This document shows, one piece after another, positions 1 through 8,564 of a stretch of 42,597 bases of DNA (position 1 is its first letter; each line of letters opens with the position of its first letter). The stretch covers positions 1 to 42,597 of the forward strand of contig JBBTBY010000005.1 in NCBI GenBank assembly GCA_038043445.1. The letters are read 5' to 3'. Under the pieces are notes generated by a model. It searched no databases, had not been told where the DNA came from, and saw only the letters and a program-made list of their open reading frames with translations. The DNA comes from Spirochaetota bacterium. Its GTDB lineage: Bacteria > Spirochaetota > Brachyspiria > Brachyspirales > JACRPF01. A program made the position numbers and the translations under genes.

Positions 1-1361
1 TGAAGCTCGTTCGCCGTCCGTTCTATCTCTGTCTGCGTATATCGCGGACGCGGATCGTACGCTGCCCAGGCATCCTTTCTCCACCCTGCCTTGCCAGATA
101 CCACGAACTCCCGCCGGCGTTTTCGCCAGCCGGTAAGCAGATCGCAGAGTTCATACTGATCGTTCGCAAGATCGAAAAGCTGATATCTTCCGATGAGCGG
201 ATACCAGGCAAGCTTCCATCTCTCGGTGCGCACGCATCGCTGGGTATTGCGCATCGGCTCACCGGGCTCCTCGGGGCTGTAGAATTCGCAGAGAATGGCA
301 TCGCGGACGCGTTCTTTCTCGCCGCGAAGCACAGGCACGAGAGAAAAGCCATCGCTTGCTGATGACGGGCGCGATATTTCGGCGAGATCGCAAAGCGTCG
401 GAAGAATATCGACATGATGTGACATGGCGGTGAAACGCCCGCCGACAGGTATGCCCGGCCCCCTTATGACGAACGGCGATGCTATGCTGTGATCATACAT
501 GTTCTCTTTACCGAGAAGGCCGTGACTGCCGTTGGCTACGCCCTGATCGCCGGTGAACATGATGATGGTATTCTCAAGTTCGCCCCGTGCTTTGAGAAGT
601 CCCAGCACACGCCCTATCTGATGATCGATATGACTTATCATCCCGTAATACCGTGCGCGGTAGCGGCGCATCGCATCCTGCTCACGCGGCCAGTTCTCGA
701 TAAGTTCGTCGCGTATGACCATGTCGCCGTTGTCGAAGGGATGCTCGGGCATATGGTTCGGATAGAGCGGCATGTCCGCCGCGTTATACATCGATGCAAA
801 GGGCTCCGGGCTCACATGCGGATCATGCGGGCCGTGGAAAGCGAGATAGCAGAACCATGGCATATCGCTTGGCGCATGGTCGATAGCGTAGAGCGCCGCA
901 TCAGCGAAGAGCGCATCACCGTGGTCTTCCACTTCGCCGTAGGGCTCCTTGAAACGCATGTAATGGGCATGCTCCTGATAATCGTTGAGATTATCCTTCG
1001 TGCCGAACGCACAGTGCACCGCATCATACCCCTTGTCGCGCGGGTGCCCGTCATTATGCCATTTGCCGCAATGCATCGTGTGATATCCGGCATCGCGGAA
1101 CGCCTTCGGCATGAGCGTGAGCTCGGGGTTTATCGGCATACCGAACCACGGCACCTTATTCGTGAACGTATTACAGCCGGTGAGTATCTCCGCCCGAGCG
1201 GGGGTACATATCGGTGTCGTGCAGAAATGGCGATAGAACGCGCTGCCGTCGTTCGCAAGCGTATCGAGATTCGGCGTATGGATATGGGGGTTGCCGAGCG
1301 CATGTATCGTATCGAAGCGCTGATCGTCCGTGAGTATGAAAAGTACGTTCGGCTTCTTCAT
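1..1361 (-). CDS. Sulfatase (formylglycine-dependent), 3' end cut by window edge
   Basis: Alkaline-phosphatase-superfamily sulfatase, expected to hydrolyse sulfate esters, here probably on glycan fragments. The reading frame is open from the ATG at 1361 to the window edge, giving 453 residues without a stop, so only a short C-terminus can be missing. The N-terminus starts straight into the core strand, with the metal-binding TDDQR at residues 11-15. The Cys-type signature CTPAR is at residues 52-56, where C52 would become formylglycine, and a GKWH motif follows. There is no signal peptide, so the enzyme looks cytoplasmic and would act on imported oligosaccharides. It starts 18 nt after the stop of the upstream glycoside hydrolase, with an AGGAG/GGAG-type ribosome site, so the two are very likely one operon under the AraC gene at 3204. 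The exact substrate cannot be told from sequence. Confidence 0.93.
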   Translation of the reverse strand, partial: MKKPNVLFILTDDQRFDTIHALGNPHIHTPNLDTLANDGSAFYRHFCTTPICTPARAEILTGCNTFTNKVPWFGMPINPELTLMPKAFRDAGYHTMHCGKWHNDGHPRDKGYDAVHCAFGTKDNLNDYQEHAHYMRFKEPYGEVEDHGDALFADAALYAIDHAPSDMPWFCYLAFHGPHDPHVSPEPFASMYNAADMPLYPNHMPEHPFDNGDMVIRDELIENWPREQDAMRRYRARYYGMISHIDHQIGRVLGLLKARGELENTIIMFTGDQGVANGSHGLLGKENMYDHSIASPFVIRGPGIPVGGRFTAMSHHVDILPTLCDLAEISRPSSASDGFSLVPVLRGEKERVRDAILCEFYSPEEPGEPMRNTQRCVRTERWKLAWYPLIGRYQLFDLANDQYELCDLLTGWRKRRREFVVSGKAGWRKDAWAAYDPRPRYTQTEIERTANEL

Positions 1362-1379
1362 GATGCTCTCCTGCGCTCC

Positions 1380-3110
1380 TTATTTGATGAGAACGGGGGA
1401 CGGCCCGACCATTATCGACGCCCCGGTCAACTCATGCTCGTCACCGTAGAGCCCCGCCGTCTTCGACGCTTTCCATTCCGCCGGCAGTGCGAACGATGAA
1501 TCGCCGTCCGCATTCCAGACGATATGCGCTTTTCGCTCGCCGCGTGCAAGCTCGACCGTCCACACACCGTCCTTGTCGCGTGCGCAGGACCTCATCACCG
1601 AACCGACAAGCCATTTCGCTGCGGAAGCATACGCAGACGCCGTATCCTTAAATGTTCCGTCCTTCTCGATAAGTCCCATCGCGTTATTATCCATCGAATA
1701 ATAATAGTACCGTTCTATCCCGAGGGCCCATGTCAGGATATAGCAGCGCGCTACGAAATCGCCTGCCGCGCGGTATGAGAAGAGCGTATCCTTCTCCGTG
1801 CCGAGCACCTTCTTGAATGCGACGGCTTCCTTCGATTCAATGCGCCACCCCGCTTCGGTGTTCCACACCGGGAGTTTCACCCCAAGCGCCGATCGCGCTT
1901 CATCTATCTCCTGTGCACCGCGTATCATTATCTCGGGTTTATCCCAGGTATAGAAATGATACCCGAGCGCATTCGCATTCCGCGCCATACCTTTTTCGAG
2001 AAGTGTCCGCATGAACCCGGTATTGCCGACCGTAGATGATGCGACCATGACATTCGCGGGGTCTATCTCTTTGAGCACGGCCGCCGCTTCGCGATTGAGC
2101 ATGACGATCTCATCCTGAGTTCCGGAAAAGAATGTTTCATGGTTCACTTCGTTCCATATCTCATAATGACGTATCACGCCCTTATACCGCGTCGCCACCG
2201 TGCGGACGTAGTTCTTCCAGTCCTCGATGTTCTTCGGGGGCGCAGCCCATCCGGTCTCTTTCGCCACACCTTTATTGTACGCCGACGGTTCATCCGGCTT
2301 TGACGACGCCCACGTCGGTGTCAGCCCGAGCACGAGCAGCACCTCCGCCCCATGCTTTCTTGCCGCTTCCACATACCAATCAAGCTTCTTGAAATCCCAA
2401 TTCCCTTTCGTCGGCTCAAGATACGGCCACATCGTCCGCGAATCCCAGAGGCGTATCGCTTTGAACGGGATATCGGGGAATTCAGTCGATGTCGACGGCC
2501 AATGACCGTGTATGTGCATCCCGAACAATTGCGGCGGTATGGCTGTCTTCGGCGGCGATAGCACTATGCCTTCCGCACCCGTGCCCTCGACCGTCGTCAT
2601 GCTGATATCATCGACGAAAAGCAATCCCTTACTGGTAAAGCGTATGACGAGCATTGCATTCGGATCATTATCGTTCGCAGTTTCCTCATGTTTGTACTCA
2701 CGCCATGCGTCGGTCACCTGTACGGTCTTGCTCAGATACACCGTATAGGGAGCCTTTGTTCTGAACACACGCACCTCGGCAGAAAGCCCATCGGTCCCCT
2801 TCATCCAGAATGACATCCGATACCGTTGTCCCTTTACGACGTTTATATTGGTACCGTTGAGCATCTGCACGGCACCCGAACGGAATTCCGTGCAATCCAT
2901 CTTCTGCGCATGGCTGCCCGAGCGCGGCGTTTCGGTATCGTCGGAATACGTGAGCGAGAGTTTCGCCCAATGAAGGCAGTTGTCGTTCCAGCCATTCGCC
3001 CAGCCTTTATCGGAGAACCCCTCGGACTCGAAACCGCCGTTGCGTAGAAGCTCCGTGTTCGCACCAAGCATGGCGGTAACGGCAAAAGCAGCAAGCACCT
3101 GAATTCGCAT
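1380..3110 (-). CDS. Secreted clan-A glycoside hydrolase (GH39-like) with N-terminal carbohydrate-binding-like domain
   Basis: Predicted exported retaining glycosidase of 576 residues. Residues 1-18 are a signal peptide. Residues about 20-175 form a jelly-roll domain beginning NGGFES, typical of CBM4/9-like modules. Residues about 185-500 are a TIM barrel: the acid/base is E321 in IWNEV and the nucleophile E419 in NTEAGW, the clan GH-A arrangement best matching GH39-like enzymes. A small C-terminal beta domain follows. A longer frame reaches 3191, but the ATG at 3110 has GGAG 9-10 nt upstream and gives a clean signal peptide, so I chose it. It is transcribed away from the AraC gene at 3204 and is followed closely by the sulfatase. 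Family assignment within clan A is uncertain; substrate unknown. Confidence 0.88.
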   Translation of the reverse strand: MRIQVLAAFAVTAMLGANTELLRNGGFESEGFSDKGWANGWNDNCLHWAKLSLTYSDDTETPRSGSHAQKMDCTEFRSGAVQMLNGTNINVVKGQRYRMSFWMKGTDGLSAEVRVFRTKAPYTVYLSKTVQVTDAWREYKHEETANDNDPNAMLVIRFTSKGLLFVDDISMTTVEGTGAEGIVLSPPKTAIPPQLFGMHIHGHWPSTSTEFPDIPFKAIRLWDSRTMWPYLEPTKGNWDFKKLDWYVEAARKHGAEVLLVLGLTPTWASSKPDEPSAYNKGVAKETGWAAPPKNIEDWKNYVRTVATRYKGVIRHYEIWNEVNHETFFSGTQDEIVMLNREAAAVLKEIDPANVMVASSTVGNTGFMRTLLEKGMARNANALGYHFYTWDKPEIMIRGAQEIDEARSALGVKLPVWNTEAGWRIESKEAVAFKKVLGTEKDTLFSYRAAGDFVARCYILTWALGIERYYYYSMDNNAMGLIEKDGTFKDTASAYASAAKWLVGSVMRSCARDKDGVWTVELARGERKAHIVWNADGDSSFALPAEWKASKTAGLYGDEHELTGASIMVGPSPVLIK

Positions 3111-3133
3111 GATGATATCTCCATCGAAGCATC

Positions 3134-3161
3134 TTGCAATGCGCAATACTCCGTCTATAAT
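3134..3161 (+). promoter_or_regulatory. Sigma70-type promoter of the AraC gene at 3204
   Basis: TTGCAA at 3134-3139, a 16-nt spacer, and a perfect TATAAT at 3156-3161. Predicted start of transcription near 3168, leaving a leader of about 35 nt that carries an SD sequence. Confidence 0.6.
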
Positions 3162-3203
3162 GTCCCAGTCCGGGTAAAATGTAAATAGCAAAAAGGAAGG
3201 ATG

Positions 3204-4046
3204 ATGTCAAAAAAGGACATCAAAGAACGGCTCCTTGCCGCGCTCGCTCCCGTCCCATCCAAGGCATACTTCGCGGTCACCCACGCCTATGACCTCACGG
3301 TCCCGAAGGATTGGCTCATAATCGATCGTGTTGTCGATGAAGGGCATATCCTTTTCGTTCGGAGCGGGAACGGCAGATATATTGCCGGCGGGAAGGTAAT
3401 AGCCCTCACGCCGGGTAAGGTGATACTGATATTCCCGCATACACCCTACAGCGCGTATCCTGATCTAAAACACCGCCCATCGATAATACCCATTCGCTTC
3501 ACGCTCCTGGACAGAACCGGCAAGAACAGATTCCCGGCACGGCTGCCGCCCGTCGTATTCACACCGACGCGGCGATTCGCCTATCAGGAGCTTTTTGAGT
3601 CGATACACACGAATTTCGTCAATGCGCGCACCTCGGAGCATGCTGCGGGCATGGCCGGCACGCTCATGCACATACTTATATCGATGATAACCCGCGATGC
3701 ATTCACGTCCGAGGACGCCGGAAAAGCAATTCTCACTGCAAAGCGCTACATCGATAGGAATCCTGCTGAGCGCATATCTATCGCCGCATTGGCGAAGAAA
3801 GCTGGATGCTCAAGGAAGCGGTTCACCCGCTCTTTCCTGCGGCAGTTCGGCACCTCACCGAAAGCATATGCCATGAACGCACGCATGCGCTATGCGCGCT
3901 ATCTCATCGAGCAGACCGAGGAGAGTATCGCTTCGGTAGCCAGAACGCTTCACTACACCGATCAGTACGTTTTCTCAAAGCAGTTCAAATCAAACTTCGG
4001 CGTGCCGCCATCCGCCTGCCGCGCGCATCATGCCGATCAAAAATAG
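3204..4046 (+). CDS. AraC-family transcriptional regulator (cupin sensor plus AraC HTH)
   Basis: About 280 residues. The N-terminal ~140 residues look like the beta-rich AraC ligand-binding cupin. The C-terminal ~100 residues carry the paired helix-turn-helix domain, with a first HTH around ISIAALAKKAGCS and the conserved second HTH segment ending SKQFKSNFGVPPS. Two in-frame ATGs abut (3201 and 3204). AAGGA at 3193-3197 is 3 nt from the first and 6 nt from the second, so 3204 is preferred. The gene diverges from the GH39-like/sulfatase operon with only 93 nt between starts, so it is very likely the dedicated sugar-responsive activator of that operon. Confidence 0.93.
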   Translation: MSKKDIKERLLAALAPVPSKAYFAVTHAYDLTVPKDWLIIDRVVDEGHILFVRSGNGRYIAGGKVIALTPGKVILIFPHTPYSAYPDLKHRPSIIPIRFTLLDRTGKNRFPARLPPVVFTPTRRFAYQELFESIHTNFVNARTSEHAAGMAGTLMHILISMITRDAFTSEDAGKAILTAKRYIDRNPAERISIAALAKKAGCSRKRFTRSFLRQFGTSPKAYAMNARMRYARYLIEQTEESIASVARTLHYTDQYVFSKQFKSNFGVPPSACRAHHADQK

Positions 4047-4111
4047 CTGATGCGTGATCGATACCATGCGATTTTATATTTATCGTCAAGACGGCACCGT
4101 CCGGACGTCGT

Positions 4112-5524
4112 CTACTTCGTTTTCCTCTTGTACACCCGTACGTAATCGAAGTAAACATTATAACTGAAGTCGGAAATCCGCTCGATGATCTTCACCTGCG
4201 CGTCGCTGACTTCCGTGGCCAGTATGATGAATTCGTTCGTGTGCGATAGCGCCGTTGCGGTGGTATAGCTTTTCACCCCGTCAAGAAAAAAAGTCCACTC
4301 CGTCGGAGTCCATTCGAGTCCGACCGTGTGGTATCCGTTCATAAGATCGGGAATGTAACGAGTCTGCGAACCCAGGAATTTGTGATCCTTGCCGTAACCG
4401 TCCCAGTGTATATTGTGCGTCGTGATGCCCATTTCCGGATCCCAGCATTCGTAGATGTCCACTTCCACTCCGGAACGTCCGGGGTCGCCGATGAACTTTC
4501 CCGTCGTTGGGGACTGCAGCCAGAACGCCGACCAATGTGCGCCATGTGAATTCTCGTATCGCACGCTGCATTCGAAATAGCCATATACCGTTTCGAACTT
4601 GTTCTGTGACGCTACATGAGCGATGAGTATTTTATCGCCGTCGCGCTTTACCGACAGCACCGCATTCCCACTCCCGTCAAGCCGGACCATGGTGTTTGTC
4701 GCGAATCCGCGAAGGCGCGGCCCCTCTACGCGGAACATCCATTTCGACATATCCAATGCGGTGCCGTTGAACTCGTCCTGCCAGACCAGTTGATAATCAT
4801 CGGATGGCGGCCCGCTTCGTCGGCTTCCTTTCACCTTGATCGCCGATGAAAGCCCCGCGTCTTCGGCAGCGGCAGTCACTTCTTCCGTGGTAAGCGCGCG
4901 ATCGTATATTTTGACTTCGTCGATGAAACCGGTCACCCCGGTACCGAATACAAGCGGGGCTTCGTTGACAACAATTTCGCCCGAAGGCATTTCCTGATTT
5001 CCGCACGGAACGCCGTCGACGAACATGCGGACGATTTTCGTCCGTCCGTCGAATGCCGCGACAAGGTGATGCCATGCTCCGTCAACTACGGACATTTTCC
5101 CGTTCACCTGGTTGAACGCCTCCTTCGCACCAGAGAATGTTGCGCTGAATCCGGTGGTGCCGTTGCGCATATGGACGTAGAGTCCGATGCCTCGAGTTTT
5201 CCCCCATTTGGACGCCAGGTTTTGCCATTGCCCGTTGGTACCCGGTAGTTTCACAAGCAACTCGATGGTACATGCGTCTCCGAGATTGAACTTTTCAGAC
5301 GAAGGCACCTCCGCCGACGTCGATCCATTGAAGGAAAGGCATCCGCCTTTTTTTCCGGGAACGAACTCGGCGCCCTTGAGCACACCCTCCATCCCACCGA
5401 TCGAATCCCGTATCGAAGAGCCGCCCCCTTCCTCGAACGACCACCATGCGATGGGTTTTACGCCCTCGCGGGGATACGCTGCCGCCGCCCATACGATCGC
5501 ACCTAACAGAACGAATTTTATCAT
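4112..5524 (-). CDS. Secreted LamG-GH16 endo-glycanase
   Basis: 470-residue exported enzyme. Residues 1-17 are a signal peptide. Residues about 22-225 are a LamG/concanavalin-like jelly roll (AWWSFEE start, FIDEVKIYDRAL end), probably glycan binding. Residues about 244-468 are a GH16 beta-sandwich. The catalytic signature EVDIYE is at 354-359: E354 nucleophile, D356 helper, E359 acid/base, with the one-residue bulge seen in many laminarinases, agarases and porphyranases. The ATG at 5524 has GGAGG six to seven nt upstream; the longer open frame to 5623 lies in the promoter region and is rejected. It diverges from its probable activator at 5700 and converges on the first AraC gene. Substrate could be a beta-glucan or a marine galactan. 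Confidence 0.92.
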   Translation of the reverse strand: MIKFVLLGAIVWAAAAYPREGVKPIAWWSFEEGGGSSIRDSIGGMEGVLKGAEFVPGKKGGCLSFNGSTSAEVPSSEKFNLGDACTIELLVKLPGTNGQWQNLASKWGKTRGIGLYVHMRNGTTGFSATFSGAKEAFNQVNGKMSVVDGAWHHLVAAFDGRTKIVRMFVDGVPCGNQEMPSGEIVVNEAPLVFGTGVTGFIDEVKIYDRALTTEEVTAAAEDAGLSSAIKVKGSRRSGPPSDDYQLVWQDEFNGTALDMSKWMFRVEGPRLRGFATNTMVRLDGSGNAVLSVKRDGDKILIAHVASQNKFETVYGYFECSVRYENSHGAHWSAFWLQSPTTGKFIGDPGRSGVEVDIYECWDPEMGITTHNIHWDGYGKDHKFLGSQTRYIPDLMNGYHTVGLEWTPTEWTFFLDGVKSYTTATALSHTNEFIILATEVSDAQVKIIERISDFSYNVYFDYVRVYKRKTK

Positions 5525-5594
5525 CGATCTCCTCCGCACAAAGCAATGTTTCAAGCCAAAGCAATGCTGTCCGCCCCGGAACAATTGCCATATT

Positions 5595-5623
5595 ACTGTA
5601 TTATAGAACAACAGAGCCGTCAA
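5595..5623 (-). promoter_or_regulatory. Promoter of the GH16 gene
   Basis: On the minus strand, TTGACG (5623-5618), a 17-nt spacer and TACAGT (5600-5595). A TATAAT also occurs at 5605-5600 but with a poor spacer. The -35 box abuts the 21-bp-spaced repeats at 5622-5657, as at AraC-activated promoters. The choice of -10 is uncertain. Confidence 0.4.
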
Positions 5624-5657
5624 TGTATAATGGTACAGAATAAATGTATAATCGTAC
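5622..5657. promoter_or_regulatory. Paired direct repeats, probable AraC-type operator
   Basis: Two 15-nt direct repeats, AATGTATAATGGTAC (5622-5636) and AATGTATAATCGTAC (5643-5657), identical at 14 of 15 positions and starting exactly 21 nt apart (two helical turns). They lie between the divergent GH16 and AraC genes, touch the GH16 -35 box and end 6 nt before the -35 box of the AraC gene. This is the expected layout for a dimer of an AraC-family protein acting on both promoters. Confidence 0.7.
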
Positions 5658-5663
5658 CGTTCA

Positions 5664-5691
5664 TTGACAGCGAAATGTTGCCGTGTATACT
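5664..5691 (+). promoter_or_regulatory. Near-consensus sigma70 promoter of the AraC gene at 5700
   Basis: TTGACA at 5664-5669, a 16-nt spacer, TATACT at 5686-5691. Transcription should start near 5698, right at the ATG at 5700, so the mRNA looks leaderless; no SD sequence is present. Confidence 0.7.
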
Positions 5692-5699
5692 GACCAGCG

Positions 5700-6416
5700 A
5701 TGAGTAATTTTATTCACATTTCATATTACCCTTTCATCGCAGAGGACAATCCACCCCATGGGCATGCGTATTGGGAAACGGTAATCGTCCTTAAGGGAAG
5801 TGGGATAACCGTTGCCGAAGAAACGGAGTATCCGCTAAAACCGCGCACTATCATCGCCTTTCCGCCAAAGTATCGGCATGCCGACCGTCTGCGCGGCGCG
5901 TACGGATGTTATGTGATAGGCGCCCGCGATTTTCCGGGGGTGCACAATCTTGTACATGCACACGATAACGGCACCATAACGGGGATGGCGCATCTGCTCT
6001 ACAGGGAATTCCACCGAAAGCATCGCGGCTGGAGAGAGTCATGCGAGTCGATCCTTGCCTGTATGCAATCGATACAGTTACTCAACCGGTGCGCCGTTGT
6101 CGACGATGAAGCGGTATCTCGGTTCGAAGACATCATCATTGAACATATTCATGCGCCGAATTTCAATATTCGCCGCTCGCTCTCGACACTGCCGATATCG
6201 CCGACACGGATGTTCGCACGATTCAAAAAGGCGCGAGGCGTTTCGCCGAGGCAATACCTCATCAATCTCCGGCTGCGCGAAGCGGCGACGCTGCTCACGA
6301 CAACGGATATTCCCATCGATGTCATTGCGAATCGTCTTGGGTTTTTTGATAGATATCATTTTTCCAGGATATTCAAGCAAAAAATAGGATATAGCCCCGG
6401 GTACTATCGGAAATAA
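5700..6416 (+). CDS. AraC-family transcriptional regulator
   Basis: 238 residues. The short N-terminal cupin begins with histidines at 20 and 22 (PHGHAYWE), the usual first strand of a sugar-binding AraC sensor. Residues about 135-238 are the double HTH domain, with DVIANRLGFFDRYHFSRIF as the second HTH and a typical GYSPGYYRK end. It diverges from the GH16 gene, and the paired direct repeats between them are its likely binding site, giving control of both GH16 and itself. The start codon lies 8 nt after a TATACT -10 box with no SD, suggesting a leaderless transcript. The start is otherwise supported by the conserved N-terminal strand and the lack of upstream alternatives. Confidence 0.92.
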   Translation: MSNFIHISYYPFIAEDNPPHGHAYWETVIVLKGSGITVAEETEYPLKPRTIIAFPPKYRHADRLRGAYGCYVIGARDFPGVHNLVHAHDNGTITGMAHLLYREFHRKHRGWRESCESILACMQSIQLLNRCAVVDDEAVSRFEDIIIEHIHAPNFNIRRSLSTLPISPTRMFARFKKARGVSPRQYLINLRLREAATLLTTTDIPIDVIANRLGFFDRYHFSRIFKQKIGYSPGYYRK

Positions 6417-6431
6417 TGTCCATATCATTCC

Positions 6432-6460
6432 TTGACAGGAGCGCAGTATGGCATTATACT
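6432..6460 (+). promoter_or_regulatory. Near-consensus sigma70 promoter of the LysM-SBP operon
   Basis: TTGACA at 6432-6437, a 17-nt spacer, TATACT at 6455-6460. Only one base departs from the consensus hexamers. Predicted transcription start near 6467, inside the inverted repeat at 6463-6483, so a repressor bound there would block initiation. Confidence 0.75.
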
Positions 6461-6462
6461 AT

Positions 6463-6483
6463 CTGTACTGCTGCTTGGTACAG
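6463..6483. promoter_or_regulatory. Inverted repeat CTGTAC-N9-GTACAG, probable repressor operator
   Basis: Perfect 6-bp arms (6463-6468 and 6478-6483) around a 9-nt spacer, placed just after the -10 box. The operon encodes a GntR-HTH/LacI-type regulator, and TGTAC half-sites recall those of the AraR family, though with a different spacing. Autoregulation is inferred. Confidence 0.5.
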
Positions 6484-6526
6484 TTAAGCACATTGTAACA
6501 ACGCTGGAAGGCGGGGAGATCAGTGT

Positions 6527-8533
6527 ATGAAAAACATATTCGGGATGTTCGGGAAATACTTCGGCGTCATCGCCATCTGTGCTGCCTTTATCGTTGCTGC
6601 TATCGCGGTCTTTCTTAATCAACGCATCGATGAAGATGCATTTCACATCGTCAAGACGGGCGAAACGCTCGAGTCGATAGCCAAGTCATATCACGTATCG
6701 GTCGATACGATCTGCAGCGAGAATTATCCCGATGTGCAGGCCAATGACAGAATAACCGTCGGCATGAAAATAAAGCTCCCGAAAAGTGCGCTTGCAAGCA
6801 CGATCACTGTCCGCTTAGCCCACTGGCAGCTTGAACCCGGCTGCCGCGAGGGCATCAATTACATGATAAAGGAATATCAGAAACTCCATCCGAACGTGAA
6901 GATACTACAAAACACCGTCCCTGAATCAACGTACGGTCAATGGTTCATCACCCAGATGCTCGGGGGCACGGCGCCCGACCTCATCGAGTGCGCGCTCGGC
7001 GTGCCGTATAATCTCCTCATCGGTTACTACATGAGGTACTTCACGCCGCTCACCGACCAGATGATGAGCCCCAATCCATACAACAAAGGCAATGAATTCG
7101 AAGGGATGGCCCTCCGCGATACGGCGAAGGACGGCTTCAAGAACTGCTATGTCCCGGACGTTCAGGAATATATGACCATCGGCCTTTCAATGCATATGGT
7201 ACGCATCTACTACAACAAAGACCTGCTGTTGAAATTGACCGGCAGTACGAACGCCCCGACATCGTGGCAGGAATTCCTTGTGATATGCGATACGATAAAA
7301 AAGCATAAATATATGAACAAAAAGACCGCGGAAGATCTCGCGCGGCTCCGCAAGGCCGCTTCCAATGCAGCCGCACATCTCAGCGAATTGAAAGCGCGGA
7401 GCAGTGCGGCATCGAAGACGGCCCGTGCGGAACGCATCAACGCCGACGCACAGAAAAAACTCGCCGCGTACGAAATGACGGTGACGCCGTATGTTCCGAT
7501 AGCGAATTCGAGCTATCACATGGGAATGCTTGAAGGATCGTTCTTCAACGTCATCACATCAAAGGCCCGCGACAGGATCGATTTCAATCATGACTGTACC
7601 GTCAGCGCTGTTGAACAGTACATCGGTTTCAAGACCGGGCTCATCGATATGAACTACTCCCCCTACCGCTCGCGATTCACGCTTGTGGCACAGATGTCGA
7701 GTAATTCCATGCAGGGATTCACCGGGCTCAAGCGCGACGATGCGGTGCTCATGTTCGTGCAGGGCCGTTCGGTGTTCATCGTCACCGGGACTTGGGACGC
7801 GCTTACGCTCGCGGAACAGGCGAAAGACAACGGCTTTGCCGTCGGCGTGATGGATTTCCCCTACCCGGACAGGAACAGCCCCGATCTATACAGGGATTTC
7901 GTCGGCCCGTCATTCGAGGACCCGTCCATGGGTTTCCCATTCGGCTGCCCCACGCCGGAAAGCGCGTCAGAACGCAAACGCTACGCCATAGACTTTCTTC
8001 TGTTCATGGCATCGAAAGAGAACAATTACAAGCTCAATGAACTGATCGGCTGGATACCGTCGATACGCGGAGCCGCCACATCCGGCGTTCTCAAATTCTT
8101 TCAGCCGCACACCGATGGTGTTATGGGCGGATGGAACATCAATCTCGGCGGCGAGTCGATAATAAAATGGCAGCAGGTGTATGCGATGTACCAGGTAGGT
8201 CAGCTCTCCTATGATGACATGTGCAGGGATTTCATCCCGTACTACCTTGAACGCGGGTACAACGATTATATCACCGTGAACAAGAACTGGCGGCGAAGCA
8301 TCGTGAACGATGAAAAGCTCGCGACCATGCTCCGGGTAAAATCGTTCGCAGCGACCAATGAGCAGAAGCGCGCCGAATATTCGGCAAAATACCGATACGT
8401 GCTCCTCCGGCTCAACCGCGAGGTCGATGTAAGCTATGAGCGATCGCTCCTTACCCGTGTGGCCGCGAAGAATACGGTATCGCCCGCTTTCGACTACAGC
8501 GCCATCGCGCGCGCACGGCTCGGGATGCGCTGA
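6527..8533 (+). CDS. Membrane-tethered LysM plus extracellular solute-binding protein fusion
   Basis: 668 residues. Residues 13-30 form one hydrophobic helix with no clear cleavage or lipobox site, so it is likely an inner-membrane anchor. Residues about 38-85 are a LysM domain (FHIVKTGETLESIAKSY, ending KIKLP), expected to bind peptidoglycan. Residues about 93-570 resemble family-1 ABC sugar-binding proteins, with YYNKDLLLKLTG and TSWQEF motifs. Residues about 255-318 are a charged Ala/Lys/Arg-rich helical insert, probably coiled coil, in the middle of the binding domain. GGGGAG lies 8 nt before the ATG. No permease or ATPase gene is nearby, so it may supply a distant transporter or act as a periplasmic sugar sensor or holder. 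It is first in an operon with the regulator and the large glycoside hydrolase. Confidence 0.85.
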   Translation: MKNIFGMFGKYFGVIAICAAFIVAAIAVFLNQRIDEDAFHIVKTGETLESIAKSYHVSVDTICSENYPDVQANDRITVGMKIKLPKSALASTITVRLAHWQLEPGCREGINYMIKEYQKLHPNVKILQNTVPESTYGQWFITQMLGGTAPDLIECALGVPYNLLIGYYMRYFTPLTDQMMSPNPYNKGNEFEGMALRDTAKDGFKNCYVPDVQEYMTIGLSMHMVRIYYNKDLLLKLTGSTNAPTSWQEFLVICDTIKKHKYMNKKTAEDLARLRKAASNAAAHLSELKARSSAASKTARAERINADAQKKLAAYEMTVTPYVPIANSSYHMGMLEGSFFNVITSKARDRIDFNHDCTVSAVEQYIGFKTGLIDMNYSPYRSRFTLVAQMSSNSMQGFTGLKRDDAVLMFVQGRSVFIVTGTWDALTLAEQAKDNGFAVGVMDFPYPDRNSPDLYRDFVGPSFEDPSMGFPFGCPTPESASERKRYAIDFLLFMASKENNYKLNELIGWIPSIRGAATSGVLKFFQPHTDGVMGGWNINLGGESIIKWQQVYAMYQVGQLSYDDMCRDFIPYYLERGYNDYITVNKNWRRSIVNDEKLATMLRVKSFAATNEQKRAEYSAKYRYVLLRLNREVDVSYERSLLTRVAAKNTVSPAFDYSAIARARLGMR

Positions 8534-8564
8534 GCACCGGCACATGGCGGGGGCTGAGAACGCG

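Noticed and set aside
489-1499. 336-codon open frame on the plus strand
   Set aside because: Antisense to the sulfatase and the end of the GH39-like gene; Arg/His/Val-rich composition, no domain motifs and no SD. The minus frame has clear sulfatase motifs.
7575-7620. Dockerin-like segment DFNHDCTVSAVE in the LysM-SBP protein
   Set aside because: Only one partial calcium loop, lying inside the solute-binding fold; a dockerin needs two copies.
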